Positions 1 to 7,054 of a DNA stretch of 15,058 nucleotides are shown here, piece after piece. Each line of letters opens with the position of its first letter. Position 1 is the stretch's first letter. The position numbers and the translations under genes are program-made. Source of the DNA: an uncultured Fretibacterium sp. (GTDB lineage: Bacteria > Synergistota > Synergistia > Synergistales > Aminobacteriaceae); assembly GCA_937899395.1 (NCBI GenBank), contig CALBPU010000086.1, positions 1-15,058 on the forward strand, in the 5' to 3' direction. The notes beneath the pieces are model-generated. The model saw nothing but the letters and a program-made list of their open reading frames with translations, ran no database searches and was not told the origin of the DNA.

Positions 1-45
1 AAGCTATAAATTTACTGAGTTTTATAATTTATATTTAACTGTTAT

Positions 46-171
46 TCAGCCTCCTAATCCGATGAAAAATCCCGCTAAAATTCCTAAAATTAAAAGGTTC
101 GATGTCTTTACTTTTGTTTTTTTCTCACCGATTAATGAATAACTTTCAACAAATTCTGAAGGTGTCAGCAT
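46..171 (-). pseudogene. Truncated formate/nitrite transporter (FNT/FocA family), N-terminal fragment only
   Basis: A 41-codon frame starts with ATG at 169-171 and ends with TGA at 46-48. The residues (MLTPSEFVESY..., then a hydrophobic LLILGILAGFFIGLGG stretch at about residues 26-41) look like the cytosolic start and first half-helix of a FocA/NirC-type formate channel, which is normally about 260-280 residues. A good ribosome binding site (AAAGGAG) lies inside the end of folD, 10 bases upstream, so the fragment is probably still translated. After the stop none of the three minus-strand frames continues the channel homology, and the sequence becomes nearly pure AT. A deletion or rearrangement is therefore more likely than a single nonsense change. 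Position after FchA and FolD fits a lost formate import or export step. A genuine 41-residue membrane peptide is possible but less likely. Confidence 0.65.
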
Positions 172-177
172 AATTCA

Positions 178-1011
178 TTAACTCCTTTCAGCAGCTTCGA
201 TAACATGTTTTGCAAGCACGGCAGTTGTTACTGAACCAACTCCGCCCGGAACAGGCGTAATTTTGCTCACGATCTTTTCAGCTTCATCGAATTTAACATC
301 ACCGCATAATTTCCCTTCTTCATTAACATTAATTCCAACATCAATAACTGTTTGTTCCTCTGATAAAAATTTTGAATCAACAAATCCTGCTTTACCTATT
401 GCGGCAATAATTATTTCGGCATTACGTGAAATTTCAGGAAGTTTTTTCGTTTTTGAATGACACATCGTAATCGTAGCGTTCCGATTTTGTAAAATCATTG
501 ATACAGGTTTCCCGATAACGAGGCTTCGACCTATAACGACAATATTTTTTCCCTCAATTTCAATTCCGTAAAAATCTAAAAGTTCTATACATGCTTCAGC
601 AGTACACGGAGGATAACCTGTTTCATTTCCGATGAAAACGCTTGCTAAAGATTTTTCGGTCATACAGTCAACATCTTTTTCAGGCAAAAGAATTTCACAT
701 GCTTTTTTATCTATATTTTTATCAGGCAACGGTCTGAACATTAAGCACCCGTGAATATTTTTGTCATTGTTAATTGCTTCGATATGTTCCAAAATTTCTT
801 CCTGAGTTACGACGAATTTTTTCACGGCAATTCCGATTTTATCACAGCGTTTCAAAATTCCGTTTTCATAAGAAATATCATCAGGTCTTTCACCGACTCT
901 CAAAATCGCTAAAGTTGGATTTATATTTTTTGATTTCAAATTTTCGCAACGGGCAATTAATTTTTCGGTTAAAGCATTAGCAACAGGTAATCCCTTCAAA
1001 ATTTCAGCCAT
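178..1011 (-). CDS. folD: FolD-type methylenetetrahydrofolate dehydrogenase, cyclohydrolase lysine missing
   Basis: A 277-residue cytosolic enzyme of the FolD family (usual length about 280-300). It oxidises 5,10-methylene-THF to methenyl-THF with NAD(P), and in most bacteria also hydrolyses methenyl-THF to 10-formyl-THF. Seen: the dinucleotide loop GRSLVIGKP (161-169), the TPVPGGVG signature (252-259), KDVD (112-115) and Y48 of the active-site YxxxK motif. The fourth residue after Y48 is I52, not lysine, and the usual VQLPLP segment reads MFRPLP (91-96). Lysine at this site is required for cyclohydrolase activity in the human and E. coli enzymes, while dehydrogenase activity can survive its loss. 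I infer a dehydrogenase-only or dehydrogenase-dominant enzyme working with FchA, whose stop codon abuts this ATG. Divergent clostridial-type FolD proteins show a similar pattern from memory. Family assignment is secure; the activity split is inference. Confidence 0.93.
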   Translation of the reverse strand: MAEILKGLPVANALTEKLIARCENLKSKNINPTLAILRVGERPDDISYENGILKRCDKIGIAVKKFVVTQEEILEHIEAINNDKNIHGCLMFRPLPDKNIDKKACEILLPEKDVDCMTEKSLASVFIGNETGYPPCTAEACIELLDFYGIEIEGKNIVVIGRSLVIGKPVSMILQNRNATITMCHSKTKKLPEISRNAEIIIAAIGKAGFVDSKFLSEEQTVIDVGINVNEEGKLCGDVKFDEAEKIVSKITPVPGGVGSVTTAVLAKHVIEAAERS

Positions 1012-1635
1012 TTATTTTTCAATCCTTAGAAATTCATTGATTTTTTTCGCTATATCCGAAGCTCTCGGACAATATTCCGTTAATATATCGTCAATTTCTG
1101 TTTCGATTTCATTTGCTTTATCTCTGTCATTGAGAGATGATGTGTTTATGTAAACGTTAGTAGCTGCACTCTCCATAGCCGCTCGACACAAAAACGCTCC
1201 GCACGCAACATCAGAAATTAATAACTTGCTGCCTTTTTCCGCCATTTCTTCAAGAAGCTCTATTATTTTTGCGCATGATTTTATGATTTCAACAGGAGCT
1301 TTGCAGGCATTTAACGTCGCAGCCTCAAAAATTTCGGGACGTTTAGGATCGTCTTTAGGAATTTTATAGGCTTCAGCTAACGGTGTGAAAGCTCTTGCGT
1401 CCTCATCAACAAGTTCAAGCAATTTTTCACGAAGTTTTTCAGTTTCGGCTAAATTTCTTTTGATGTCATCTTCAACATCTGCATATTTCTTTTTGCCAAC
1501 CGTAAAATTTCCTGCCATTGAACATAACGCTGCTCCCAATGCTCCGACAAGTGCAGCAGCTCCGCCTCCTCCCGGAACTGATGACTTTGAAGCTAAAAGC
1601 TCCGAAAAATTTTTACAGCTTTCATTAATTAACAT
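1012..1635 (-). CDS. fchA: Methenyl-THF cyclohydrolase / formimino-THF cyclodeaminase family protein
   Basis: A 207-residue cytosolic protein of the cyclodeaminase/cyclohydrolase family, which is also the C-terminal domain of eukaryotic FTCD. Its length is typical of stand-alone FchA. Seen: the glycine-rich VPGGGGAAALVGALGAALC segment near residues 20-38, FTVGKKKY, an acidic DEDARAF motif, and SDVACGAFLCR followed by an NVYIN segment in the C-terminal half. The family interconverts formimino-THF, methenyl-THF and 10-formyl-THF. It sits between the dynamin-like GTPase gene and folD and ends directly at the folD ATG, indicating co-translation. I choose the ATG at 1633-1635 rather than the in-frame GTG at 1642-1644 because that GTG is part of a well-spaced AGAGGTG ribosome binding site. 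Whether it acts mainly as cyclohydrolase (supporting FolD) or as cyclodeaminase (glycine, purine or histidine breakdown) cannot be told from sequence alone. Confidence 0.9.
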   Translation of the reverse strand: MLINESCKNFSELLASKSSVPGGGGAAALVGALGAALCSMAGNFTVGKKKYADVEDDIKRNLAETEKLREKLLELVDEDARAFTPLAEAYKIPKDDPKRPEIFEAATLNACKAPVEIIKSCAKIIELLEEMAEKGSKLLISDVACGAFLCRAAMESAATNVYINTSSLNDRDKANEIETEIDDILTEYCPRASDIAKKINEFLRIEK

Positions 1636-1640
1636 TGTTT

Positions 1641-3911
1641 TCACCTCTGCAAAAATTCAAATTTTGAATCGCTCAATAACGGCACAAGATTTTCTAACGG
1701 CGCACGAAGCTTGACGATTGCGTTTCGTATTTTTTGTGAAGCTCCGTATTGTTCCTCCCAAATATCTCCACGAATCGGCCTGTAAAATCTTCTCCATTGA
1801 ATTTTCAAATTATGTTCGTGTTTTAACGTTTTATTTTCTTCATCTGATGATGTTGAGTGCATTTCGTTTGAACGAATCATTATGTCCTTGAACTCTTCAG
1901 CAACCGCAAAAGCAGCTTTGTTAGGTTCAGAATAAATATTGTCGAGGGCATCACGGACTTTATATATAGTTTGCTTGTAAAGGTTATCGAGAATTTGAAC
2001 AGCCTGTGAAGCATTTTGAGGAGTTCCTAAAACCCTGCTTTCTTCTTCAACAGGATCAAGAGCGTTTAACGCCCCTCTTAAACGGTGCTGAATAAAACTT
2101 CTGTAACTCATTGTCCAATCGTTCAAAAGTTTTAAGCCTGCCAAAAGTGTCGGCATGTCCTTGCTGTACAAAGACTCTTCGATGAATTTAATCATTTCGC
2201 CTAAAAGTCTGTAATCCGAAACTCCGAAACGTTTTTCAAGCCTTCCTGTATTTGCTAATATTGAACAAAATTCATTTTTCATATTTTTGAGAACTTCATC
2301 AAGAATTGAGTCCAAACTCTCTTGAATTTTGCTGCTCAATCTTGTTCGTAAATAATGCAGCGATTCTTGATAAGGTGTATGAATGCCTCCTTCTCTCCTT
2401 GAAGCTCTCTCTATATCTTCCTCAGTTATAGGAATTTGCTTTTCTTCCTCCGTTAAAACTGACGCTATTTTTTCCTGAAGTTTTTTGTAAGGTTTGTTGC
2501 GGTTCTGTCTTAACTGAGAATTTTCTTCAACACATTTTTCTAATTCCTCACGCAATTTTGACCACAAATCCTCAAACAACACATCAAAAGTATCGCTGTC
2601 TCTGTCTAAATCGCCTTCATCTTTGAGAGAATTTTTGATTTTTTCAGTGAGGGTTTTAATGTCCTGAATAGTATTTTTTAGGAGTGCCTGAAGATTTTCA
2701 GCGTATATAACGTCATTAGCTTCGATATTTTTCGACAGGTAAGACAAAGCAACATCAATTAAATTTTCTGAGACATCTTGAGGATTTGAGCAATCAACTA
2801 TAACAGTATCAGAAACTTTAATTTGAGCTTTTTCCTCGATAGTATCTCTTAACATTTTGCATTGAATTTCATTGTCGGCTCTTAAATCGTGATTGAATAC
2901 CCAAAATGACCATTTATCAATCGGAAGTTTATCACCTAGTGCGCTGCTTGCTTCGGTGTAAAGATTAGTTTCAATTTCCTGCCAGCCTGCTCCTTTATAA
3001 GACGGCATTGAGATAAAAAACACTAAGTCAACCTGATCTCGTAAAGCATTAACAACTCTTGCGACATCTCCGATTCTAATATCTCCAAGTCCGGGCAAAT
3101 CAATTAATCTTAAAGAGCCTACATCTTCATTAGGAAATCTGCAAAAAATTTCTACGCTTTCAACTGCAAGATAATTAAAAATTTCCTTACCTTCTTTGTT
3201 ATCATGTGCAACGTAATCTCTGATTTCGTGTTTCTTAATTTGAGTTTGCCTTTGTCCTAATAAATTTTCAAATTTCGGTAAATTTTTTTGAATTTCCAAA
3301 AGGTTATTCAAAGCTTGTTTCATGGCCGTATCATTGAGTGAGCTTAGTTCAGGAAGGGGAAAATTCTTGAACGCTGAAATTGAATTTGGAACTGAGAAAA
3401 TATTTTTTTCCGATTTTTTCAATTCTGCAAAATATGGAGCAACGTTATCGGCCAAAAATTTTTCCTCGCTCAAAAAATGTACAACTGCATAAGTAACATC
3501 TGTATCTTCATTAATAATGTCGCTTCTAACTCCAGTGCAAAAATCTAAATTGCTGTCAGGAATTTCCTCAGCAGTTAAGCCTGTAATTGATTGAAGCAAA
3601 CGGCTTTTTCCCTGACGTGCACGACCTATTACGGCTATATTTAACGTGTTTCGGGTTAATCGTTTTTGAAGGTGTTTCAATTCTTCCTGACGTTTTACGG
3701 CTTCATTAACTAATTTGTCAGCATCGTCAAGGAACCTTCCGACATTTCCAAATTCCTTTGCAAGCCCTTTATCATTGAAAATTTCACGGCAAATAATGTT
3801 GAAGTTCTCAAATTTTCCCGCCGCTTCCGATAAATTCTCACGAACTTTCATAACCCTTTGTGCTAAAGGCTGCCTCTGTTCGATTATCTTCTGAATATCT
3901 TCCTGTCTCAA
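1641..3911 (-). CDS. Dynamin-like GTPase with helical stalk, no membrane segment
   Basis: A 756-residue soluble GTPase. Seen in order: a helical N-terminal region (1-90); the P-loop GRARQGKS (96-103); a candidate switch threonine in the CTGVRSDI segment (about 125-132); the G3 motif DLPGLGD (271-277); a region around WVFNHDL (337-343) where the guanine-specificity motif should be but which does not match N/TKxD; then a long, mostly helical, charge-rich region to the end with heptad-like stretches. No transmembrane helix is visible. The long gap between P-loop and G3 and the C-terminal helical stalk resemble dynamin-superfamily proteins, which oligomerise on membranes. The start is a TTG at 3909-3911 with AAAGGAG nine bases upstream; no ATG lies close by. 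It is the last gene of the five-gene cassette and overlaps the fchA ribosome binding site. I do not recognise a named orthologue. The GTPase fold is clear; the dynamin placement is moderate. Confidence 0.8.
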   Translation of the reverse strand: MRQEDIQKIIEQRQPLAQRVMKVRENLSEAAGKFENFNIICREIFNDKGLAKEFGNVGRFLDDADKLVNEAVKRQEELKHLQKRLTRNTLNIAVIGRARQGKSRLLQSITGLTAEEIPDSNLDFCTGVRSDIINEDTDVTYAVVHFLSEEKFLADNVAPYFAELKKSEKNIFSVPNSISAFKNFPLPELSSLNDTAMKQALNNLLEIQKNLPKFENLLGQRQTQIKKHEIRDYVAHDNKEGKEIFNYLAVESVEIFCRFPNEDVGSLRLIDLPGLGDIRIGDVARVVNALRDQVDLVFFISMPSYKGAGWQEIETNLYTEASSALGDKLPIDKWSFWVFNHDLRADNEIQCKMLRDTIEEKAQIKVSDTVIVDCSNPQDVSENLIDVALSYLSKNIEANDVIYAENLQALLKNTIQDIKTLTEKIKNSLKDEGDLDRDSDTFDVLFEDLWSKLREELEKCVEENSQLRQNRNKPYKKLQEKIASVLTEEEKQIPITEEDIERASRREGGIHTPYQESLHYLRTRLSSKIQESLDSILDEVLKNMKNEFCSILANTGRLEKRFGVSDYRLLGEMIKFIEESLYSKDMPTLLAGLKLLNDWTMSYRSFIQHRLRGALNALDPVEEESRVLGTPQNASQAVQILDNLYKQTIYKVRDALDNIYSEPNKAAFAVAEEFKDIMIRSNEMHSTSSDEENKTLKHEHNLKIQWRRFYRPIRGDIWEEQYGASQKIRNAIVKLRAPLENLVPLLSDSKFEFLQR
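1642..1648 (-). promoter_or_regulatory. Ribosome binding site that decides the fchA start
   Basis: The minus-strand reading is AGAGGTG, six bases before the ATG at 1633-1635. It overlaps the TGA stop of the upstream GTPase gene (1641-1643), so translation of fchA is likely coupled to termination of that gene. It also contains the in-frame GTG that would otherwise be read as an earlier start. Confidence 0.6.
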
Positions 3912-3915
3912 AATT

Positions 3916-5034
3916 TTATTCTCCTTTCGTGATTAATTGCGAAATAAAAATATCAAGGCATGTATCAAAATCAGTGTTGTTGTTCAACCTGCTGTCGGAA
4001 TCTCTCAATGATACTTCGAGATATTTTTCGTTTGCATTAAAATCTGTTTGCTTAATTGTGTTTTGAAGCTCACGGATTATTGAATATCTTTTGAGAGGTT
4101 TTGAAGCTGACGCTAGATAAGTGCCCAATAACCTGTTATCTTTTACGATTGAGACAATGTACAAATCTTTTTCAGCAGTTTTGAAGAAGAATCTGAAAAC
4201 TAAATCATCAGGATTTTTTTTCATGGCATCAAAAATTTTTTCGGCAATATTCCCCGTAAAATTTCCTGTTGCAGGCTTTAATGTTTGTACGGAAAAAAAC
4301 GCTGCTTTCTCGAGCAAATTAATTTTTCTCGTCAAGCTAGCCGAATCAGTCGGGAATATAAATCTCTTATCGCTCCTCACTGAAACATCTCCGTTTGTGT
4401 TTAAGGATTTCATTGCGGATTTAAGGCCGTCAGAATTGAAAAATGCGTTTAATGAATTTGAGTTTGAATATTCTCTGGAAAAATTTAACAGCATCGTTGA
4501 ACTAAAATTTCCAGCGACAATGTTTTTTGAGGCGGTATCAGTGAAAATATCTTTAGCGTAAAAATCTTTAAGGCTGTCGACATAAGCAAGAGCATTTGAA
4601 TTATAAAAATTCCTTGATGCCGTATCGTTGTTGAGAGCCGATAAAATATTTTCAACCTTAGATTTTATCTCTGAAGTTTCCATTAATTCTTTGAGTTCAA
4701 GTTTAATTCCGTCAAGTTCCTTGCGAAAATCGTTGTACTTCAAATAAAAATTGTAACCGACAACAAGAGAAATTATTATAACCAAAAACAAAAGAAATGA
4801 TGTAATTTTTCGTGCTGCAACAGCTTTTTGAGTTTGTTCTTCTGCTTTGATTTTAGCACGTAAAATTTTTTGATTTTCATCACTTAATCGTCTTAATTCG
4901 GTTTTAAGGCTTTTGATTTCCTTTTGAGCTTTGTTGAGATTAATTTCTAAATCGAGTTTGGATTGCAGATTTTTTTCGCTGTTTTCAATCAACATTTTTT
5001 TTCGTGTCCTATTAATTTCAGATTGTAAATTCAT
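3916..5034 (-). CDS. Coiled-coil membrane protein with C-terminal paralogous module (cassette protein)
   Basis: A 372-residue protein of unrecognised family. Seen: a strongly charged heptad-rich coiled coil (about 15-72); one membrane helix (about 77-93) preceded by AARK, so the N-terminus is probably cytosolic; a short second coil (100-120); and an extracytoplasmic domain from about 145 to the end. This domain aligns by eye along its whole length with the neighbouring 289-residue protein: shared points are SVRS(D/N)(K/R)RFI, FRFF(F/Y)(K/R)T..., LY.VS(I/V) and a terminal REL...IK...D.R(L)NN block. The ATG overlaps the TGA of the preceding gene as ATGA and has a strong GGAGGAA ribosome binding site. 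The stop lies four bases before the TTG of the dynamin-like GTPase. Inferred role: the cytosolic coil links an outer module to one of the GTPases. Function is unknown. Confidence 0.78.
   Translation of the reverse strand: MNLQSEINRTRKKMLIENSEKNLQSKLDLEINLNKAQKEIKSLKTELRRLSDENQKILRAKIKAEEQTQKAVAARKITSFLLFLVIIISLVVGYNFYLKYNDFRKELDGIKLELKELMETSEIKSKVENILSALNNDTASRNFYNSNALAYVDSLKDFYAKDIFTDTASKNIVAGNFSSTMLLNFSREYSNSNSLNAFFNSDGLKSAMKSLNTNGDVSVRSDKRFIFPTDSASLTRKINLLEKAAFFSVQTLKPATGNFTGNIAEKIFDAMKKNPDDLVFRFFFKTAEKDLYIVSIVKDNRLLGTYLASASKPLKRYSIIRELQNTIKQTDFNANEKYLEVSLRDSDSRLNNNTDFDTCLDIFISQLITKGE
3921..3927 (-). promoter_or_regulatory. Ribosome binding site supporting the TTG start of the dynamin-like GTPase
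   Basis: The minus strand reads AAAGGAG nine bases before the TTG at 3909-3911. It lies inside the last codons of the upstream coiled-coil gene, whose stop is at 3916-3918. No competing ATG with a ribosome binding site is present nearby. Confidence 0.6.
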
Positions 5035-5900
5035 AATAAAAATTCCTCCTCAATAAAAATTTTCAGGCATTCCTCAAAAGTTATATCGGGATTGCTTAAC
5101 CGCACGTCATCTTTTGAGAGCAAAAATTCAATGTAACCGTTGCGCATTTTTATTTTCTCAAATAATTTTTTCTCAAACTCACCTCGATTAAAAAGCTTAA
5201 AATTTTTTCCTTCCTTTTCTTTTTCGACGGCAATATAATTCGTTACCTTCTCACCGTCATCTCTGATAACCGAAACTGCATAGAGTCCTTCTGTTTCAGT
5301 CCTGTAAAAAAATCTGAATGAGCCCGATAAACTGTCTTCTTCAATTTCGTTTAATTTTAATATAATTTCAGAATTTTTTAATTTGATTTCTTCAGGAAAG
5401 TTGAAAAATGATTCTCTGCTGATTTCGTTTATCATGTTTTCAAGTGAAAGATTTGAATTATAAGTGCAAATAAATCGTCTGTTGCTCCGTACCGAAAAAT
5501 CCGAACAAAAAGCGATTAATTTCTCGACTGAATAAAGCATGGCCGTTTCGTTGAAAAATCCGTAAATTTTCGGGTAATCCCTGCAAAATGTCAACGATTT
5601 AAGATTTTTATTTCCCGAAATAATTTTCCCTGATAAATCATCTTCATCAAAAGAAGCTCTGTTCATAAAATCTTCAACAAAATCTATACGACAAAGATTG
5701 TCAAATTTTATATCGGATTTAATTATCTCAAAAATATTTTCAGGAGTTATATCTGTTTTAGTATATTCGTTTTTTTGGTCATGGCTTGTTGAAGCGATAC
5801 GAAATTCTTTCCATTGTTTCCATTCTTTACTTGTGCACCCGTTTATATTACCGAAATTAATTAAGGCCGAAAAAATTAAACATGCAACAAAACGCTTCAA
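5031..5900 (-). CDS. Probable lipoprotein paralogue of the coiled-coil membrane protein
   Basis: A 289-residue protein of unrecognised family. The N-terminus is MKR followed by a hydrophobic stretch and INGC at residues 19-22, which fits a lipoprotein signal with Cys22 as the lipidated residue; the -2 Asn is unusual, so a plain signal anchor is an alternative. Residues about 64-289 match residues about 145-372 of the next gene's product, including FSVRSNRRFI (135-144), FRFFYRT (195-201), LYAVSVIRDD (206-215) and the terminal DDVRLSN...FIEE block. The start is TTG at 5898-5900, overlapping the upstream TGA by four bases; the nearest AAAGGAG is 13 bases away, which is long, so termination-reinitiation may help. 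Base composition is noticeably lower in GC than in the flanking GTPase genes. Likely an envelope subunit of the same complex; no enzymatic motif was found. Confidence 0.72.
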   Translation of the reverse strand: MKRFVACLIFSALINFGNINGCTSKEWKQWKEFRIASTSHDQKNEYTKTDITPENIFEIIKSDIKFDNLCRIDFVEDFMNRASFDEDDLSGKIISGNKNLKSLTFCRDYPKIYGFFNETAMLYSVEKLIAFCSDFSVRSNRRFICTYNSNLSLENMINEISRESFFNFPEEIKLKNSEIILKLNEIEEDSLSGSFRFFYRTETEGLYAVSVIRDDGEKVTNYIAVEKEKEGKNFKLFNRGEFEKKLFEKIKMRNGYIEFLLSKDDVRLSNPDITFEECLKIFIEEEFLL

Positions 5901-7054
5901 TTTTTGAAAAATACTCCTTTTAATTTTCCATTTTCTGAAGGAATTTTTTTCAACGCTTGCTCAATGAAATTATCAATGTAAAAATCTATATCAGCATTAT
6001 TATTTTCAAATCTGTTATCTTTGTCCCAAAAATATATTACAGCGTCATTTGAATTAAATTTTATATGTTTCAAAATCTCCCTTATAAAAATATTTTTATT
6101 GAATAACGGAGCATTAACTTCAAATGTAGTTTCAGTATAAAATATTTTTGTTAAATCGGATTTGAATTCAGCTTCTTTTTTTTCCGTAGGCACCATTAAC
6201 ATTTTTTCCATAAGTTGAATTTTCCCTATTTCCCTTTCGACATAAAGAGATTTCAGAATTTCTTTGAAGGAATTTTCGTTAATGAAGCCAAAGCCGTCAG
6301 GTATTTTCAAATTTTTATTTTCGGGCGGCGTTATTTTTTTCTCATCAATAACTTTTTCCGCTGAAATTATTTCAGTATGAATATCAGGAGTAGGAGGAGT
6401 TATTGTTGTCGGAAGAATTTTTTTTGCAGGTGATGAAAATTTTGACGCTCCGTAAAATATTATTAATCCGGCAAATAATACACCTGCCAAAACAATCCAT
6501 GTTTTATTTGAACGAGGCTTAATTTTTTTCGGCTCAATTTCCCTGTGAAGCTCCCTGACTTTTCCGTCAATAACAATATATCCGTTATTAACATTCGGCC
6601 ATGCTGTTAAATTCACAAAAGGAAATTCATTTGCGCTTGAAATTTCATCATTAAATGCAAGAGTATCAGGACGATTATTTTTCGAGATTTGAGTTATGTT
6701 ATTCGAGTTCCATAAAATTTTAACGGCATCATTAACATTGAAACGCTTTGAAATTTCGTCGGGAATTTTGCAAGCGATTGTTATTGTGTTAGGTCTGCCT
6801 TTCAAATCATGGCCGGGAAAAATAAATCCCAATAAATTTTCATCAGCAAACGGAATTAACAACACTCCGATATTTTCAGGACGTTCGAGGCTTGGAGATA
6901 AATTAAATTCGCTTAATGTTTTTCTGTAAAATTCATCGAGGTTATGAGGGTTTTGAAGGGAGTTTTTGGCGGACAAAAATTTCACTCCCCAATCAAAACC
7001 GTGTACACCTTTTTCACCTGATGTAAAAATAAAATAATTTAGTTCCATGCGCAT
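5897..7054 (-). CDS. Single-pass membrane protein, GAP1-N-like cytosolic domain plus paralogous C-terminal module
   Basis: A 385-residue protein. Residues 1-180 form a cytosolic domain starting with LNYFIFTSGEKGVHGFDWG and containing GHDLKGRPNTITIA (81-94). This pattern (opening Y/T-S and G, later D..GRp.n) reminds me of the N-terminal domain of GTPase-associated protein 1 (GAP1-N), which is found beside double-GTPase proteins; I hold this loosely. Then a basic stretch (PKKIKPRSNK), one membrane helix (about 186-203, N-in), a Pro/Thr-rich linker (215-226), and an extracytoplasmic domain ending in FIREILKHIK...DKDNRFENNN...FIEQ (323-366). This last block parallels the C-termini of the next two proteins. 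The ATG at 7052-7054 overlaps the end of the double-GTPase gene by 16 bases; a second in-frame ATG at 7046-7048 is equally possible, and neither has a clear ribosome binding site. Function is not known. Confidence 0.72.
   Translation of the reverse strand: MRMELNYFIFTSGEKGVHGFDWGVKFLSAKNSLQNPHNLDEFYRKTLSEFNLSPSLERPENIGVLLIPFADENLLGFIFPGHDLKGRPNTITIACKIPDEISKRFNVNDAVKILWNSNNITQISKNNRPDTLAFNDEISSANEFPFVNLTAWPNVNNGYIVIDGKVRELHREIEPKKIKPRSNKTWIVLAGVLFAGLIIFYGASKFSSPAKKILPTTITPPTPDIHTEIISAEKVIDEKKITPPENKNLKIPDGFGFINENSFKEILKSLYVEREIGKIQLMEKMLMVPTEKKEAEFKSDLTKIFYTETTFEVNAPLFNKNIFIREILKHIKFNSNDAVIYFWDKDNRFENNNADIDFYIDNFIEQALKKIPSENGKLKGVFFKN

Noticed and set aside
5..33. Inverted repeat (TATAAATT arms, 13-base loop) as an operon terminator
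   Set aside because: The stem has only A-T pairs, so it is too weak for an intrinsic terminator, and such repeats are expected by chance in this AT-rich end.
46..48. TGA in the formate-channel fragment read as a recoded sense codon
   Set aside because: TGA ends other genes here (1641-1643, 5031-5033, 5897-5899) exactly at overlaps with the next start, and no channel homology follows the TGA.
1642..1644. GTG start for fchA, three codons upstream
   Set aside because: The GTG lies within the AGAGGTG ribosome binding site correctly spaced for the ATG at 1633-1635 and has no site of its own.
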